Source: an uncultured Clostridia bacterium (GTDB lineage: Bacteria > Bacillota > Clostridia > Christensenellales > Borkfalkiaceae). From it: a DNA stretch of 50,622 nucleotides. The first letter of the stretch is position 1. The number at the start of each line of letters is the position of its first letter. Position numbers and translations under genes: made by a program. This document shows, in pieces, positions 9,320 to 18,369 of the stretch. The notes beneath the pieces are model-generated. The model made no database searches and had not been told where the DNA came from. It saw only the letters and a program-made list of their open reading frames with translations. The DNA is taken from NCBI GenBank assembly GCA_934796775.1, contig CAKVPH010000013.1:1-50622 (forward strand), read 5' to 3'.

Positions 9320-11062
9320 ATGTTAAAACTAATCAAATATTTAAAAGGATACAAGTTTAAAACCGTTTGCGGACCGTTATTTAAACTCATTGAAGCAGTA
9401 TTTGAGCTTATAACTCCGCTCGTTGTGGCGTGGGTTATAGACCAAGCCATTCCGCGCGGAAAAGAAGGCGATTATTCCGGACTTATAACAGGCGGCGGAA
9501 TAATACTTGCGCTCGGTGTTTTTGGGCTTGGCTTTGCGCTTGTGGCACAATTTTTTGCGAGCCGCGCGTCTATGGGGTTCGGCACTAACCTTCGTCGTGA
9601 ACTATACAAGCATATAAACTCGTTTTCTTACGCGGAACTTGATAAATTTTCAACCGCGTCGCTTATTACACGTCTTACTTCGGACGTAAACCAGGCGCAG
9701 ACGGCAGTTGCAATGTTTATAAGACTTGTACTGCGCTCGCCGTTTATAATCGTAGGCGCAATCATAATGACCATATTTATAAATGCGAAAATGTCACTTA
9801 TATTTGTGGGCGCAACGCTGATTCTGGGCGCAGTGCTGTTTATAATTATGAAAACGACTATGCCCCGCTACAAACTTGTACAGTCGAAACTTGACGAAGT
9901 AAGCCTTAAAACTTACGAAAATCTTTCGGGCGCAAGAGTCGTGCGGGCGTTTGCCGCAGAGCCGCGCGAAAAAGCGGCGTTTGACGCAGCTTCGGACGTT
10001 TTAGCTAAAACCTCGATAAAAGTAAGCGCGATATCCGCGCTTTTAAACCCGCTTACCTATGCCGTACTTAACATAGGCATAATTTTAGTGCTGTATTTCG
10101 GCGGCAAATCGGTTTACGCGGGCGACCTTACGCAAGGCGAAATAATAGCGCTCGTAAACTATATGACGCAGATTTTAAACGCCATGGTAGTGTTTGCCAA
10201 TCTTATAGTAATATTTACAAAAGCTTCGGCTTCGGCAGCCAGAATAAACGAAATTTTTGCGGTTAAGCCCACATTATTTGAAGGCGACGGCGCGACGCCC
10301 GATTTTTCAGCGTCTGCCGTGCAAATAAACGACCTTTCATTTTCATATCTCGAAAGTTCGTCTCTCAGCCTTGAAAACATAAATCTTACCATAAACCGCG
10401 GAACCAACGTAGGCGTACTCGGCGGAACGGGCAGCGGAAAAACTACGCTTGTAAACCTTATTACCAGACTTTACGACGCTACGAGCGGAAGCGTAAAAAT
10501 ATTCGGCAATGACGTAAAAAATTACACCGGAGAGGAACTTTTCAGTATTTTTAACGTAGCACCGCAAAAAGCCGTACTTTTTGCCGGCTCTATCCGCGAA
10601 AACATTCAATGGGGTGCGCCGGACGCAAGCGACGAACAAATAACAGACGCGCTTAAATCGGCTTTGGCTTACGACTTCGTATTTAACTCCAAAGGCGGAC
10701 TTGACGCAAAAGTTGCGCAAGGCGGCAAGAATTTTTCAGGCGGGCAACGCCAAAGGCTAACTATCGCCCGCGCGCTTGTTTCTTCGCCCGAGATACTCAT
10801 TTTAGACGACAGTTCCAGCGCGCTTGACTTTGCAACAGACGCAGCGCTAAGACACGAACTTGAAAAGTTGCGCAGAGAGAAAAAAATGACGACGATTACC
10901 ATATCGCAACGCGCGACTACCCTTTCGCACTGCGACTTTATAATAGTAATGGACGACGGTAAGATAGCGGGACTCGGCACGCACGACGAGCTTATAAAAA
11001 CATGCGATGTTTATCGCGAGATTTACTCTTCACAAAACAACAAGGAGGAGGAACGCGCATGA
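9320..11062 (+). CDS. ABC exporter subunit A (type IV exporter, degenerate-site half)
   Basis: A 580-aa half-transporter with six N-terminal membrane helices (about residues 15-300) and a nucleotide-binding domain. Walker A is GGTGSGKTT and the signature is FSGGQRQR. The Walker B region reads LDDSSSALD, so aspartate replaces the catalytic glutamate. That substitution marks the degenerate-site subunit of heterodimeric exporters such as TM287/288 or BmrCD. The stop codon overlaps the next ATG by 4 bp (ATGA), which indicates translational coupling to subunit B. SD AAGGA lies before the ATG. The substrate is unknown; drug or lipid export is the usual role. Confidence 0.9.
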   Translation: MLKLIKYLKGYKFKTVCGPLFKLIEAVFELITPLVVAWVIDQAIPRGKEGDYSGLITGGGIILALGVFGLGFALVAQFFASRASMGFGTNLRRELYKHINSFSYAELDKFSTASLITRLTSDVNQAQTAVAMFIRLVLRSPFIIVGAIIMTIFINAKMSLIFVGATLILGAVLFIIMKTTMPRYKLVQSKLDEVSLKTYENLSGARVVRAFAAEPREKAAFDAASDVLAKTSIKVSAISALLNPLTYAVLNIGIILVLYFGGKSVYAGDLTQGEIIALVNYMTQILNAMVVFANLIVIFTKASASAARINEIFAVKPTLFEGDGATPDFSASAVQINDLSFSYLESSSLSLENINLTINRGTNVGVLGGTGSGKTTLVNLITRLYDATSGSVKIFGNDVKNYTGEELFSIFNVAPQKAVLFAGSIRENIQWGAPDASDEQITDALKSALAYDFVFNSKGGLDAKVAQGGKNFSGGQRQRLTIARALVSSPEILILDDSSSALDFATDAALRHELEKLRREKKMTTITISQRATTLSHCDFIIVMDDGKIAGLGTHDELIKTCDVYREIYSSQNNKEEERA

Positions 11063-12849
11063 AAAAGACAGCTACTACAAAAGTAAAAACAGACAAAAAA
11101 ACTTCGGTCGGCACTATAAAAAGGCTTTTATCTTACGCCAAGCCGCATTCGGGGCTTATACTTTCCGCACTGCTGTTTTCGGTAATTCAGATTGCGGCAA
11201 CCCTTCTCGCCCCCGTTATAGTAGGTAAAACCGTTGACTATATAATAGGAATAAACGACGTCGATTTTACCGTAATACTAAAAAATTCGGGCATATTAGC
11301 GGGGCTTATAGTAATTGCCATAACCTTTCAGTATTTAAGCTCGCTTTGCATAAATACAGCCGCGTTCAATATCATAAGAGATTTGCGCGAAATGGCGTTT
11401 AAAAAACTCAATTCATTGCCTCTTTCCTATATCGACTCACATTCGCACGGCGATTTGATGTCGGTTGTAGGAAGCGATATCGACCAGATTTCGGACGGAC
11501 TTATTCAAGGCTTTTCGCAACTGTTTTCGGGCATAGTAACCATTGCGGGAACGCTGGCGTTTATGCTTTCGTATAACTGGATAATCGCGGTAGTTGTTGT
11601 ATTGCTCACCCCGCTTTCTCTGTTTGTGGCATATTTTATAGCAAAAGGTTGCCACAATATGTTTGCAAAACAGGCGGAAAAGCGCGGTAATCTTTCGGGC
11701 CTTGCAACCGAGCTTTTATCAAATCAGCGCATAGTAAAACTGTTCCACTATGAAAAGCGCGCCGAAGAACGCTTTGAAAAAATCAATCTGGAACTTAAAA
11801 AATGCGGGCAAAATGCAGCATTTTATTCGGCAATGGTAAACCCCTGCACCCGATTCGTTAATAACCTTGTTTATGTTGTAGTGTGTATTTTAGGCGCATA
11901 TCTCGTTATCCGCGGACAATCGATAAGCGGAATAGGTATATTTACGGTGGGCGGTTTATCCTGCTGTTTATCCTATGCCAACCAGTACACCAAACCGTTT
12001 AACGAAATTACGGGTGTGGTTACCGAACTGCAAACCGCTTCGGCTGCAGCAAGACGCGTTTTTGATTTATTAGACAGCAAGTCGCAGTCTTCCGACGAGA
12101 ATATGCCCGAGCTTTCAGACGTAAAAGGCAATATTGATATAGAAAACGTATACTTCTCTTACGACAAACAAAAGCCGCTCATTCAGAATTTTTCGTTAAA
12201 AGTAAAGAGCGGACAGCGTATTGCGATTGTAGGGCCAACCGGCTGCGGCAAAACTACGCTTATCAATCTTTTAATGCGATTTTACGATGCGGACAGAGGC
12301 GTTATAAAAGTAGAAAATATCGACGTTACAAAAGTTAAGCGTAAGTCGCTTAGGCTTAACTACGGCATGGTATTGCAGGAAACCTGGCTTAAAAAAGCTA
12401 CGGTAAAAGAAAATATCGCCTTCGGAAAGCCCGATGCCACAATCGAACAAGTTGAAGCCGCTGCAAAAGCTGCCAACATACACGGGTTTATTTCCCGTTT
12501 AAAAGACGGATACAATACCGTTTTAGACGATGCGGACAGCATTTCGGAAGGACAAAAACAGCTGCTTTGCATTGCGCGCGTAATGCTTATGCAGCCGCCC
12601 ATGCTTATTTTAGACGAAGCAACTTCATCGATAGATACCCGAACCGAAATAAGAGTTCAGCAAGCGTTTGAAACTCTTATGCAAGGAAAAACTTCGTTTA
12701 TAGTGGCACACCGTTTATCCACGATACAAAACGCCGACTTGATTTTAGTTATGAATCAGGGAAACGTAATAGAAAAAGGCACGCACGAAGAACTTTTAAA
12801 ACAGGGCGGATTCTATTATAAGCTTTACAATTCGCAATTCGAACATTAA
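11059..12849 (+). CDS. ABC exporter subunit B (catalytic partner)
   Basis: A 596-aa half-transporter. I start it at ATG 11059, which follows a strong AAGGAGGAGG and overlaps the upstream stop as ATGA; an in-frame ATG at 11002 would intrude 61 bases into subunit A and lacks an SD. Six membrane helices precede a nucleotide-binding domain with Walker A GPTGCGKTT and a canonical Walker B LILDEATSSID. The signature motif is altered to SEGQKQ. In a heterodimer this signature would face the altered Walker B of subunit A, so the degenerate site is assembled from both proteins, as expected for an asymmetric exporter. A bidirectional hairpin terminator follows. Confidence 0.9.
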   Translation: MKKTATTKVKTDKKTSVGTIKRLLSYAKPHSGLILSALLFSVIQIAATLLAPVIVGKTVDYIIGINDVDFTVILKNSGILAGLIVIAITFQYLSSLCINTAAFNIIRDLREMAFKKLNSLPLSYIDSHSHGDLMSVVGSDIDQISDGLIQGFSQLFSGIVTIAGTLAFMLSYNWIIAVVVVLLTPLSLFVAYFIAKGCHNMFAKQAEKRGNLSGLATELLSNQRIVKLFHYEKRAEERFEKINLELKKCGQNAAFYSAMVNPCTRFVNNLVYVVVCILGAYLVIRGQSISGIGIFTVGGLSCCLSYANQYTKPFNEITGVVTELQTASAAARRVFDLLDSKSQSSDENMPELSDVKGNIDIENVYFSYDKQKPLIQNFSLKVKSGQRIAIVGPTGCGKTTLINLLMRFYDADRGVIKVENIDVTKVKRKSLRLNYGMVLQETWLKKATVKENIAFGKPDATIEQVEAAAKAANIHGFISRLKDGYNTVLDDADSISEGQKQLLCIARVMLMQPPMLILDEATSSIDTRTEIRVQQAFETLMQGKTSFIVAHRLSTIQNADLILVMNQGNVIEKGTHEELLKQGGFYYKLYNSQFEH

Positions 12850-12872
12850 AAATGCAGTAAATTCGGCAGTAA

Positions 12873-12910
12873 AAAATCGGCTCAAATAGTTTTGAGTCGA
12901 TTTTCTTATT
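12873..12910 (+). terminator. Terminator of the ABC exporter pair
   Basis: A 14-bp stem, AAAATCGGCTCAAA paired with TTTGAGTCGATTTT (one G-T pair), with a 4-nt loop and an AT-rich tail. It could work in both directions. Confidence 0.75.
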
Positions 12911-13135
12911 ACTTTTTTATTTATATAAATTTTATTTATATAAATTTTTTATTGATTATTTATTTTTATAATTTATTCGGCATACGCAAAAACGCAATAG
13001 CCCGATTTTGCAAAAAGTTTTACCGCCGCGCGCCCATTCCGCAGTATGCGCCGGTTATAAGTATATTTTTCATAATAATAAGTAAAAATTAAATTTTAAT
13101 TTGTATTGCTTTGTTTAGCAGCGCACCATTAGTTT
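12911..13135. other. AT-rich spacer with a short direct repeat
   Basis: Between convergent genes. It contains two adjacent copies of TTTTATTTATATAAA near 12917-12950. A 66-codon frame here is low-complexity and rejected. Confidence 0.4.
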
Positions 13136-14638
13136 TTATAGTCTGCCCGTTTTTTTAATCAGCGTTCTCAACTTTTCAGCCGTTTTTTCGGAAATTTCGG
13201 AATCTAAAAATCTGTAACTCCAGTTTTTTTCAGAAAAAACAGAAGGTTCGTTTATCCTTGCTTCTTCACCGGCCAAAATAACGTCCGCAAAGGGAATTAT
13301 AGCGGTATCCGCCACCGAAGAAAACAATAATTCTATAGCCGTATAACCTAAGTCCTTTACTGTTTTTGCTTTTATTTTTACGTTTACTTTTTTACATTCA
13401 AAATTTAAAACGTTGCCGAAAAGTTCGGGATTTTCCGTATTCATTTTTTCAATAAATGCGGCTATAGGTTCGTTATCGTGCGTTCCGGTGTATGCAAAGG
13501 TATTTTTTATATAGTTTGACGGCTTGTGCGGATTCTGCTCGTCCATATTAAAACCGAACTGTAAAACACGCATACCGGGATAGCCCGTATCTGCCATAAG
13601 TTTTAAAACTCCGTCATCAATAATGCCCAAGTCTTCGGCAACGATTTTTTTATTTTTCATTCCCTTAAACAGGTCTTTTTTTGGACCGTCAAGCCAGACG
13701 CCGTTTTTTGCGTCCGCCTCGCCGTAAGGAATGGCAAAAAATCTGTCAAGTCCCCTGAAATGATCTATACGGACGATATCGTAAAGTTTTAAAGCGTCTT
13801 TTATGCGCTTTCGCCACCAGGAAAAACCGGTTTTACGCATTTTTTCCCAGTCGTAAACGGGATTACCCCAAAGCTGACCGGTTACCGAAAACGCGTCAGG
13901 CGGAACGCCTGCAACTAACTTAGGACGGTTATCGTCGTCTAACATAAACAGTTTCTTGCCGTATTTCCATACCTCTACGCTGTCAAACGCGACGTAAATG
14001 GGCATATCCCCCATAATTTCTATTCCGCAAGAGTTGGCATAGGATTTTAAAGCTTTCCACTCGTTTAAAAACTCATACTGAGTAAATTGCCAGAATTCCA
14101 TTTCTTCACGGTTTTCGGCAATGAATTTTTTTACTTTTTTCTCGTTATAAACCGAAAATTCACCCCAAGCCGTCCATTCGGCAAAATTAAATTTTTCTTT
14201 AAGCGTCATAAACAGAGCAAAATCGTCATACTCGCCCGCGCTTAAAAAATCAAGCCATTCTTTATTAGTCCTATCAAAACGCGAGAACGCTTTTTTAAGC
14301 ATTTTTGTGCGGTTTTTAAACATTAAGCCGTAATTTACGCGGCGTTTATCTATGCAAAAATCAGCTTCGCAGTAATCTGATTTTTTTAACAGCCCTTTAC
14401 TTTTAAGCGTTTCGGGATCAATAAAATAATAATTAAGTCCGTTGGACACACACGCCTGATACGGACTGTCTCCATAGCTAAGCGGTAAAAGCGGCAAAAT
14501 TTGCCATGTTTTTGCGCCCGCCGCAGTGAGCCAGTCAACAAATTTATATGCGTTTTTACCAAGCGAGCCTATACCGCCGCAGCCGGGCAGCGCGGAAACA
14601 GGCATTAAAACGCCCGCTTTTCTTTTTGATTTTGCCAT
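13136..14638 (-). CDS. malQ: 4-alpha-glucanotransferase (amylomaltase, GH77)
   Basis: A 500-aa GH77 enzyme of typical bacterial length that transfers alpha-1,4-glucan chains between maltodextrins in the cytoplasm. Family hallmarks are visible: the N-terminal GVLMPVSALP segment, the GDSPYQ substrate loop, VRIDHFRG with the nucleophilic aspartate, VAEDLGII with the acid/base glutamate, and YTGTHDNEP with the third carboxylate. SD AAGGAG precedes the ATG at 14638. No other glycogen or maltose genes are in the window. Confidence 0.95.
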   Translation of the reverse strand: MAKSKRKAGVLMPVSALPGCGGIGSLGKNAYKFVDWLTAAGAKTWQILPLLPLSYGDSPYQACVSNGLNYYFIDPETLKSKGLLKKSDYCEADFCIDKRRVNYGLMFKNRTKMLKKAFSRFDRTNKEWLDFLSAGEYDDFALFMTLKEKFNFAEWTAWGEFSVYNEKKVKKFIAENREEMEFWQFTQYEFLNEWKALKSYANSCGIEIMGDMPIYVAFDSVEVWKYGKKLFMLDDDNRPKLVAGVPPDAFSVTGQLWGNPVYDWEKMRKTGFSWWRKRIKDALKLYDIVRIDHFRGLDRFFAIPYGEADAKNGVWLDGPKKDLFKGMKNKKIVAEDLGIIDDGVLKLMADTGYPGMRVLQFGFNMDEQNPHKPSNYIKNTFAYTGTHDNEPIAAFIEKMNTENPELFGNVLNFECKKVNVKIKAKTVKDLGYTAIELLFSSVADTAIIPFADVILAGEEARINEPSVFSEKNWSYRFLDSEISEKTAEKLRTLIKKTGRL

Positions 14639-14668
14639 ATTTTCTCCTTTTTATAGTTTTTTGCCGTT

Positions 14669-15131
14669 TTAATTATCAGATTTTTGCGCTTGCTTACTTT
14701 GCTCGGCGTTTTTACGGCAGATTTTAAAACCGCATTTTGAAAGCAGCCACCAAACCCCATACGAAATCTGATAATCGTATTTTATTACGTCGACTTGCTC
14801 TTTTATAGCCTGAATATACTGTCCGGTAAGCTTTAATGCTGAGCGACGCATAGACGTTGGACTCACGTTCTACCGTGCCGCGTTTTGTATACCGCTTAAT
14901 GCGCGAAGCTTCAAAATCGTTTTGAATTATCGTTTCATGCTTCATATCATGAGTGATATTGTAAACGAAATTTCTTAATATCGACATTTCAGGCAGTCTT
15001 CCATAAGATTTTTTTCGTAATCGAATACGGAAGAACTTTCTTCCCAAACGGCATACAAATATCGGAATCAAAGAAAAATTTTGATGATTCGTAAGTAGTT
15101 TTATCTTTAATGCGAGCAAAAACGCGCACAT
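14669..15131 (-). pseudogene. Decayed small gene of unknown function (two apparent frameshifts)
   Basis: Three protein-like segments lie in three minus frames. Segment I (15129 to about 14989, GTG or no start) contains TTYESSKFFFDSDICMPFGK. Segment II (about 15000-14840) contains NFVYNITHDMKHETI. Segment III (14866-14669) contains YIQAIKEQVDVIKYDYQISY and a basic tail. Residue composition is protein-like in each segment and switches frame near 14995 and 14850. No segment has an SD. I recognise no family. The reading as one broken gene is inference; each piece could also be a chance ORF. It sits between malQ and the CopZ promoter. Confidence 0.4.
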
Positions 15132-15218
15132 TATTCTATAAGAATTTTACCATTTTTAGCAAATTAAGTCAATAGCAAGCAGTAAATTTATAAACTAAAA
15201 AATTTTTTATTATAACGC

Positions 15219-15248
15219 TTGACACCTTTATTTTTTTAGGACTATAAT
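15219..15248 (+). promoter_or_regulatory. Consensus promoter of the metal-chaperone gene
   Basis: TTGACA (15219-15224), an 18-bp spacer and TATAAT (15243-15248), both perfect, give a leader of about 20 nt. Confidence 0.75.
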
Positions 15249-15273
15249 TAAGAAAAAAAGGAAGATATATAAA

Positions 15274-15537
15274 ATGAAAGAATTTACAATAAAGATTGAC
15301 GGCATGATGTGCGGAATGTGCGAAAGCCACGTGAACGACGCTATACGAAACGTATCAAACGTAAAAAAAGTTACTTCTTCGCACAAAAACGGTGAAACAG
15401 TAATTGTTGCGGACGACGATTTTGACTTAGACAAAGTAACTTCCGCAATAACGGCTTTAGGCTATAAGGTTGGCGAAATAACCGAAAAACCTTACAAAAA
15501 ACAAGGATTTTTTAGCAATTTATTTAAGAAAAACTAA
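15274..15537 (+). CDS. Heavy-metal-associated (HMA) domain protein, CopZ-like
   Basis: An 87-aa single HMA domain. The metal site GMMCGMCESH holds Cys13 and Cys16, the CxxC pair that binds Cu(I) in CopZ/Atx1-type chaperones. A short basic tail (FFSNLFKKN) extends past the domain. No copper ATPase or CsoR is adjacent, so the partner is not visible here. SD AAGGAAG lies upstream and a terminator hairpin follows. Other thiophilic metals are possible. Confidence 0.85.
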   Translation: MKEFTIKIDGMMCGMCESHVNDAIRNVSNVKKVTSSHKNGETVIVADDDFDLDKVTSAITALGYKVGEITEKPYKKQGFFSNLFKKN

Positions 15538-15550
15538 ATAAAAAACACAA

Positions 15551-15613
15551 AAAACGCGCCTATAGGTTGATTATCGAATAGTTCGAATAATTTTGCCTAA
15601 GGTGCGTTTTTTT
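15551..15613 (+). terminator. Terminator carrying the dispersed CCTATAGG motif
   Basis: The arms AAAACGCGCCTATAGG and CCTAAGGTGCGTTTT flank a loop that includes TTGATTATC, followed by a T-run. The motif copy lies at 15559-15575, so this repeat family is part of the hairpin. Confidence 0.65.
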
Positions 15614-15617
15614 ATAT

Positions 15618-15703
15618 AATTGTAGCGGGCGGATAATATCTGCCCGCTTAAAACTTAAAACTGTCTTACTTTATGCGGGAAGATAATATCTTCCCATACA
15701 ATT
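15618..15703. repeat. Paired-hairpin dispersed repeat, copy 1
   Basis: Two hairpins in tandem, one of GGGCGGATAATATCTGCCC type and one of GGGAAGATAATATCTTCCC type. The ends form an imperfect inverted repeat (AATTGTA...TACAATT). Related copies lie at 24875, 28321 and 47837. Confidence 0.75.
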
Positions 15704-15710
15704 ATTATAT

Positions 15711-16301
15711 TTATTCGCTTTTGACTTTTAACATTACCTGCCCTTGAGCCGCCTGACAAAGCGGACATTTTTCCCAGGCTTCGTAATCTTCGTGTTCATA
15801 CCCGCATGCCGAGCATTTCCATTTGACTTTTTTGTCTTTTTTATAAAGCGTGCCTTCTTTAAGCTGAGTGTAAAGATCGTTAAACAGCTTAAAATGACAG
15901 GATTCAACTTGAATTACGTTATCAAAAACCTGCGCTATATCGGTAAAACCTTCTTCTATGGCGACGGCTTTAAATTCCGGATAAACTTTTTTATACTCAA
16001 TTTCTTCGTCTTCTGCCGCAAGACGCAAATTTTCGATTAATTCCCATTTTTCCTTAAACGGATAGCCTGCGGTGATATCTATATTTTTAATTTCTTCCGA
16101 TGACGCGCCTTGAATAAGAGTATAAAAAACGCGAGCATGGTTAAATTCGTTATAGACCACTTTATCTATAAGTTCTGCAAGACAGGAATATCCTTCGTTG
16201 CGCGCGCCGTACTCGATAAATTTATATCTGATATGCGCCTGACATTCACCCGCGTAAGCTTTGGCAAGGTTTAAATAAGTTTTGCTTTCTTTTAGTTTCA
16301 T
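15711..16301 (-). CDS. rbr: Rubrerythrin
   Basis: A 196-aa protein with an N-terminal ferritin-like di-iron four-helix domain (Glu19 in AGECQAH; Glu52 and His55 in NEFNHA) and a C-terminal rubredoxin-like domain with Cys163, Cys166, Cys179 and Cys182. Rubrerythrins reduce hydrogen peroxide in the cytoplasm of anaerobes using electrons passed through the rubredoxin site. The gene is monocistronic. Its SD sits inside a leader hairpin, listed separately. Confidence 0.95.
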   Translation of the reverse strand: MKLKESKTYLNLAKAYAGECQAHIRYKFIEYGARNEGYSCLAELIDKVVYNEFNHARVFYTLIQGASSEEIKNIDITAGYPFKEKWELIENLRLAAEDEEIEYKKVYPEFKAVAIEEGFTDIAQVFDNVIQVESCHFKLFNDLYTQLKEGTLYKKDKKVKWKCSACGYEHEDYEAWEKCPLCQAAQGQVMLKVKSE

Positions 16302-16309
16302 AAGATAAA

Positions 16310-16346
16310 AATAACCTCCCGAATGAAATCTTCTCGGAAGGTTATT
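16310..16346 (-). promoter_or_regulatory. Leader hairpin sequestering the rubrerythrin SD
   Basis: Arms at 16310-16321 and 16335-16346 can form 12 consecutive base pairs in the transcript (one G-U) around a 13-nt loop. The 3' arm contains GGGAGG, the only plausible SD, 13 nt before the ATG. This would mask ribosome binding when folded. Function is inferred. Confidence 0.55.
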
Positions 16347-16409
16347 ATCATTTTATAAAATTTTTATACGGTAAAATACACAACTAATTATTATTCGGTA
16401 ATAACTTAA

Positions 16410-17090
16410 TCAGATTTTAATTTTTAAATCAAGCTCGGCGGCGGATAAAATTTCGCCGCTTTTTAATTTCAGTCTGCCGTCAGTGAGAATATCTTCGGCA
16501 ACGGCTTCATAAATTTTTTCACCCTTTATTACGGTGACTTTTTTGCCGATAACGGTGCTATAGCCCCTGTATTCTTCTACCGAAGAGCCTTCTTCGAGAT
16601 TTTTTAAAAGCGTAAAAAGCACTGCGTCTATATCGAGTTTTTTCCCGAGAATTTGTTCTGTGGATATTGCTATATCTTTTATATCTTCTCCTATAGGATT
16701 GTTGATATTTATTCCTACGCCCACAAGCGAATAATCAATAAAATCACCCGAAAAACTGTTTTTTATTAAAATTCCGCAGATCTTTTTATCAAAAACAAGC
16801 ACGTCGTTAGGCCATTTTATTACTGCGTTTACATTGAATGCTTTAAGCGTTTTTACAACGCCGACGGAGTAGTCTATCATTATTTTAAAAGCATCTTTTG
16901 CGGGGAAAAAATCGTAAAATGTAAGACGGGACATATAAAGCCCGCCTTTTTCGGATACAAACGACCTGCCTTTAGTGCCTTTTCCGCCCGTTTGGCAGTC
17001 TGCCGTAACAACGGAGTTTTCGCGTTTTTTAACGTATTTTTCTATGTAATTGTTTGTAGAGTCAATTTTATTTAACCTTTCGATTATCAT
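16410..17090 (-). CDS. birA: Biotin--[acetyl-CoA-carboxylase] ligase
   Basis: A 226-aa biotin protein ligase catalytic domain. It activates biotin with ATP and attaches it to the lysine of biotin carboxyl carrier proteins. The GKGTKGRSF loop (residues 37-45) and KWPNDV (92-97) with following KKICGILI are family signatures. There is no N-terminal helix-turn-helix, so it is a monofunctional ligase and not a BirA repressor. It is the last gene of the tyrS-yigZ-recX-birA run, 34 bp after recX. Confidence 0.92.
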   Translation of the reverse strand: MIIERLNKIDSTNNYIEKYVKKRENSVVTADCQTGGKGTKGRSFVSEKGGLYMSRLTFYDFFPAKDAFKIMIDYSVGVVKTLKAFNVNAVIKWPNDVLVFDKKICGILIKNSFSGDFIDYSLVGVGININNPIGEDIKDIAISTEQILGKKLDIDAVLFTLLKNLEEGSSVEEYRGYSTVIGKKVTVIKGEKIYEAVAEDILTDGRLKLKSGEILSAAELDLKIKI

Positions 17091-17124
17091 TTTTTATATT
17101 TCGCCCTACTTTTTTTAATTTGTA

Positions 17125-17739
17125 TTAAAAATCTCTTTTTAGTTTATCTATTGCAGAAGATGCCGCGTCGTATGAAAAACCCTTTGATAACAAATGCCGA
17201 TAACACTTTCCAAAGTTTTCAAAAGTCTTTTCTTTGCCGCGCATATACTTTTCGGCGATCCTTTCAGCCGACGGCGTTTCATCGCCCAAATGCTCGTTAA
17301 TCGCCTTATTCGCGCACTTTTCACTCACACCCTTTTGCATAAGTTTCATAAAAAGTGCTTTTTTCCCGTAAGAAGATTTGTTTGCCGTTACAAAGTTTTC
17401 GGCAAAATCGTCGTCGTTCACATAGCCGTAACTTTGCAGTTTTTCAACCGCTTTAAACGCCACGGGATAAGCAAAACCCTTTTTTATAAGATAATCCAGA
17501 ACTTGCTTTTTGGTCTTTTGGTATTTTGAAACATAGCTTAAGCCTTTTTCAAAAGACGCGCTCGCTCCGTCCTCTTGCAAAATGCGTTCAAATTCTTCGT
17601 CTTCAATCTCACAGCCCGCTTTTATGCGGTTTGAAACCACGGTAAAATTAGAGAGAGAACAGTAGTATTCATTATCTATATAAATATTGCTCCGTTCCTT
17701 GTTTTTTTGCTGAACGGTAACATTCGTTATATTCTTCAT
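17125..17739 (-). CDS. recX: Regulatory protein RecX
   Basis: A 204-aa protein. Three-helix RecX repeats are visible, with signatures such as ALDYLIKKGF-like VLDYLIKKGF near residue 80 and LMQKGVSEKCANKAI near 135. RecX binds and inhibits RecA filaments. It starts 3 bp after yigZ ends. No recA is in the window. Confidence 0.85.
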   Translation of the reverse strand: MKNITNVTVQQKNKERSNIYIDNEYYCSLSNFTVVSNRIKAGCEIEDEEFERILQEDGASASFEKGLSYVSKYQKTKKQVLDYLIKKGFAYPVAFKAVEKLQSYGYVNDDDFAENFVTANKSSYGKKALFMKLMQKGVSEKCANKAINEHLGDETPSAERIAEKYMRGKEKTFENFGKCYRHLLSKGFSYDAASSAIDKLKRDF

Positions 17740-17742
17740 ATT

Positions 17743-18369
17743 TTAAACTTCAAAGTCCGCCCAAACATCTGATAACGGACTTATAGCCTGCTTTTTACAA
17801 AAAAAATCATTAAAAGAGGACAGGAAAGATTCGCTGTCTTCTTTTTTTACGATTAAGCTTAGTGAAACTTTTTCGCCGTATTCTGTTTCGCATACACGCG
17901 CATTTTCGGGCAAGCGAAAAGCAGAAAATTTTTTATAGTTTTCGTAGGTAAACTCCGCCAAGAACTTAGAGCAAAGCACGCACTTTAAAACCTTGGCAAC
18001 AGCCGCCGCCCCCGCGCACGCTTCGGAATATGCTCTTACAAGCCCACCCGCGCCGAGTTTTACGCCGCCGAAATATCTGGTAACAACCGCAACCACGTTT
18101 TTAAACCCTTTGTTTTTTAAAACGTTTAAAATAGGCTGACCTGCGGTGCCTTGCGGCTCGCCGTCGTCTGAATAACGAACTCGCTCCGTGCCGCCCTCCG
18201 ATACGATATACGCATAGCAGTTATGAGTGGCAAGCGAGTGAATTTTGCGCCGCTCTGCAATAAAAGCGCGCGCTTCGTCCTCGCTTGCTACTTTTTTTAT
18301 TATACATATAAACTCCGAACGCTTTATCTCTGTTTTATATTCGGGCGAATCGGCGGTTAAAAATTCCAT
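17743..18369 (-). CDS. yigZ: YigZ/IMPACT family protein
   Basis: A 208-aa member of the YigZ/UPF0029 (IMPACT) family. Visible hallmarks are the N-terminal SEFICIIKKV region, HNCYAYIV, DDGEPQGTAGQPIL and VTRYFGGVKLGAGGLVRAYS. The biochemical role in bacteria is poorly defined; the eukaryotic homologue IMPACT regulates Gcn2. Its ATG overlaps the tyrS stop by one base (TAATG), so it is translationally coupled. Confidence 0.92.
   Translation of the reverse strand: MEFLTADSPEYKTEIKRSEFICIIKKVASEDEARAFIAERRKIHSLATHNCYAYIVSEGGTERVRYSDDGEPQGTAGQPILNVLKNKGFKNVVAVVTRYFGGVKLGAGGLVRAYSEACAGAAAVAKVLKCVLCSKFLAEFTYENYKKFSAFRLPENARVCETEYGEKVSLSLIVKKEDSESFLSSFNDFFCKKQAISPLSDVWADFEV

Noticed and set aside
12892..13092. 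66-codon plus-strand frame after the ABC pair
   Set aside because: Low-complexity AT-rich sequence overlapping a terminator, no SD, Phe/Tyr/Ile-rich product.
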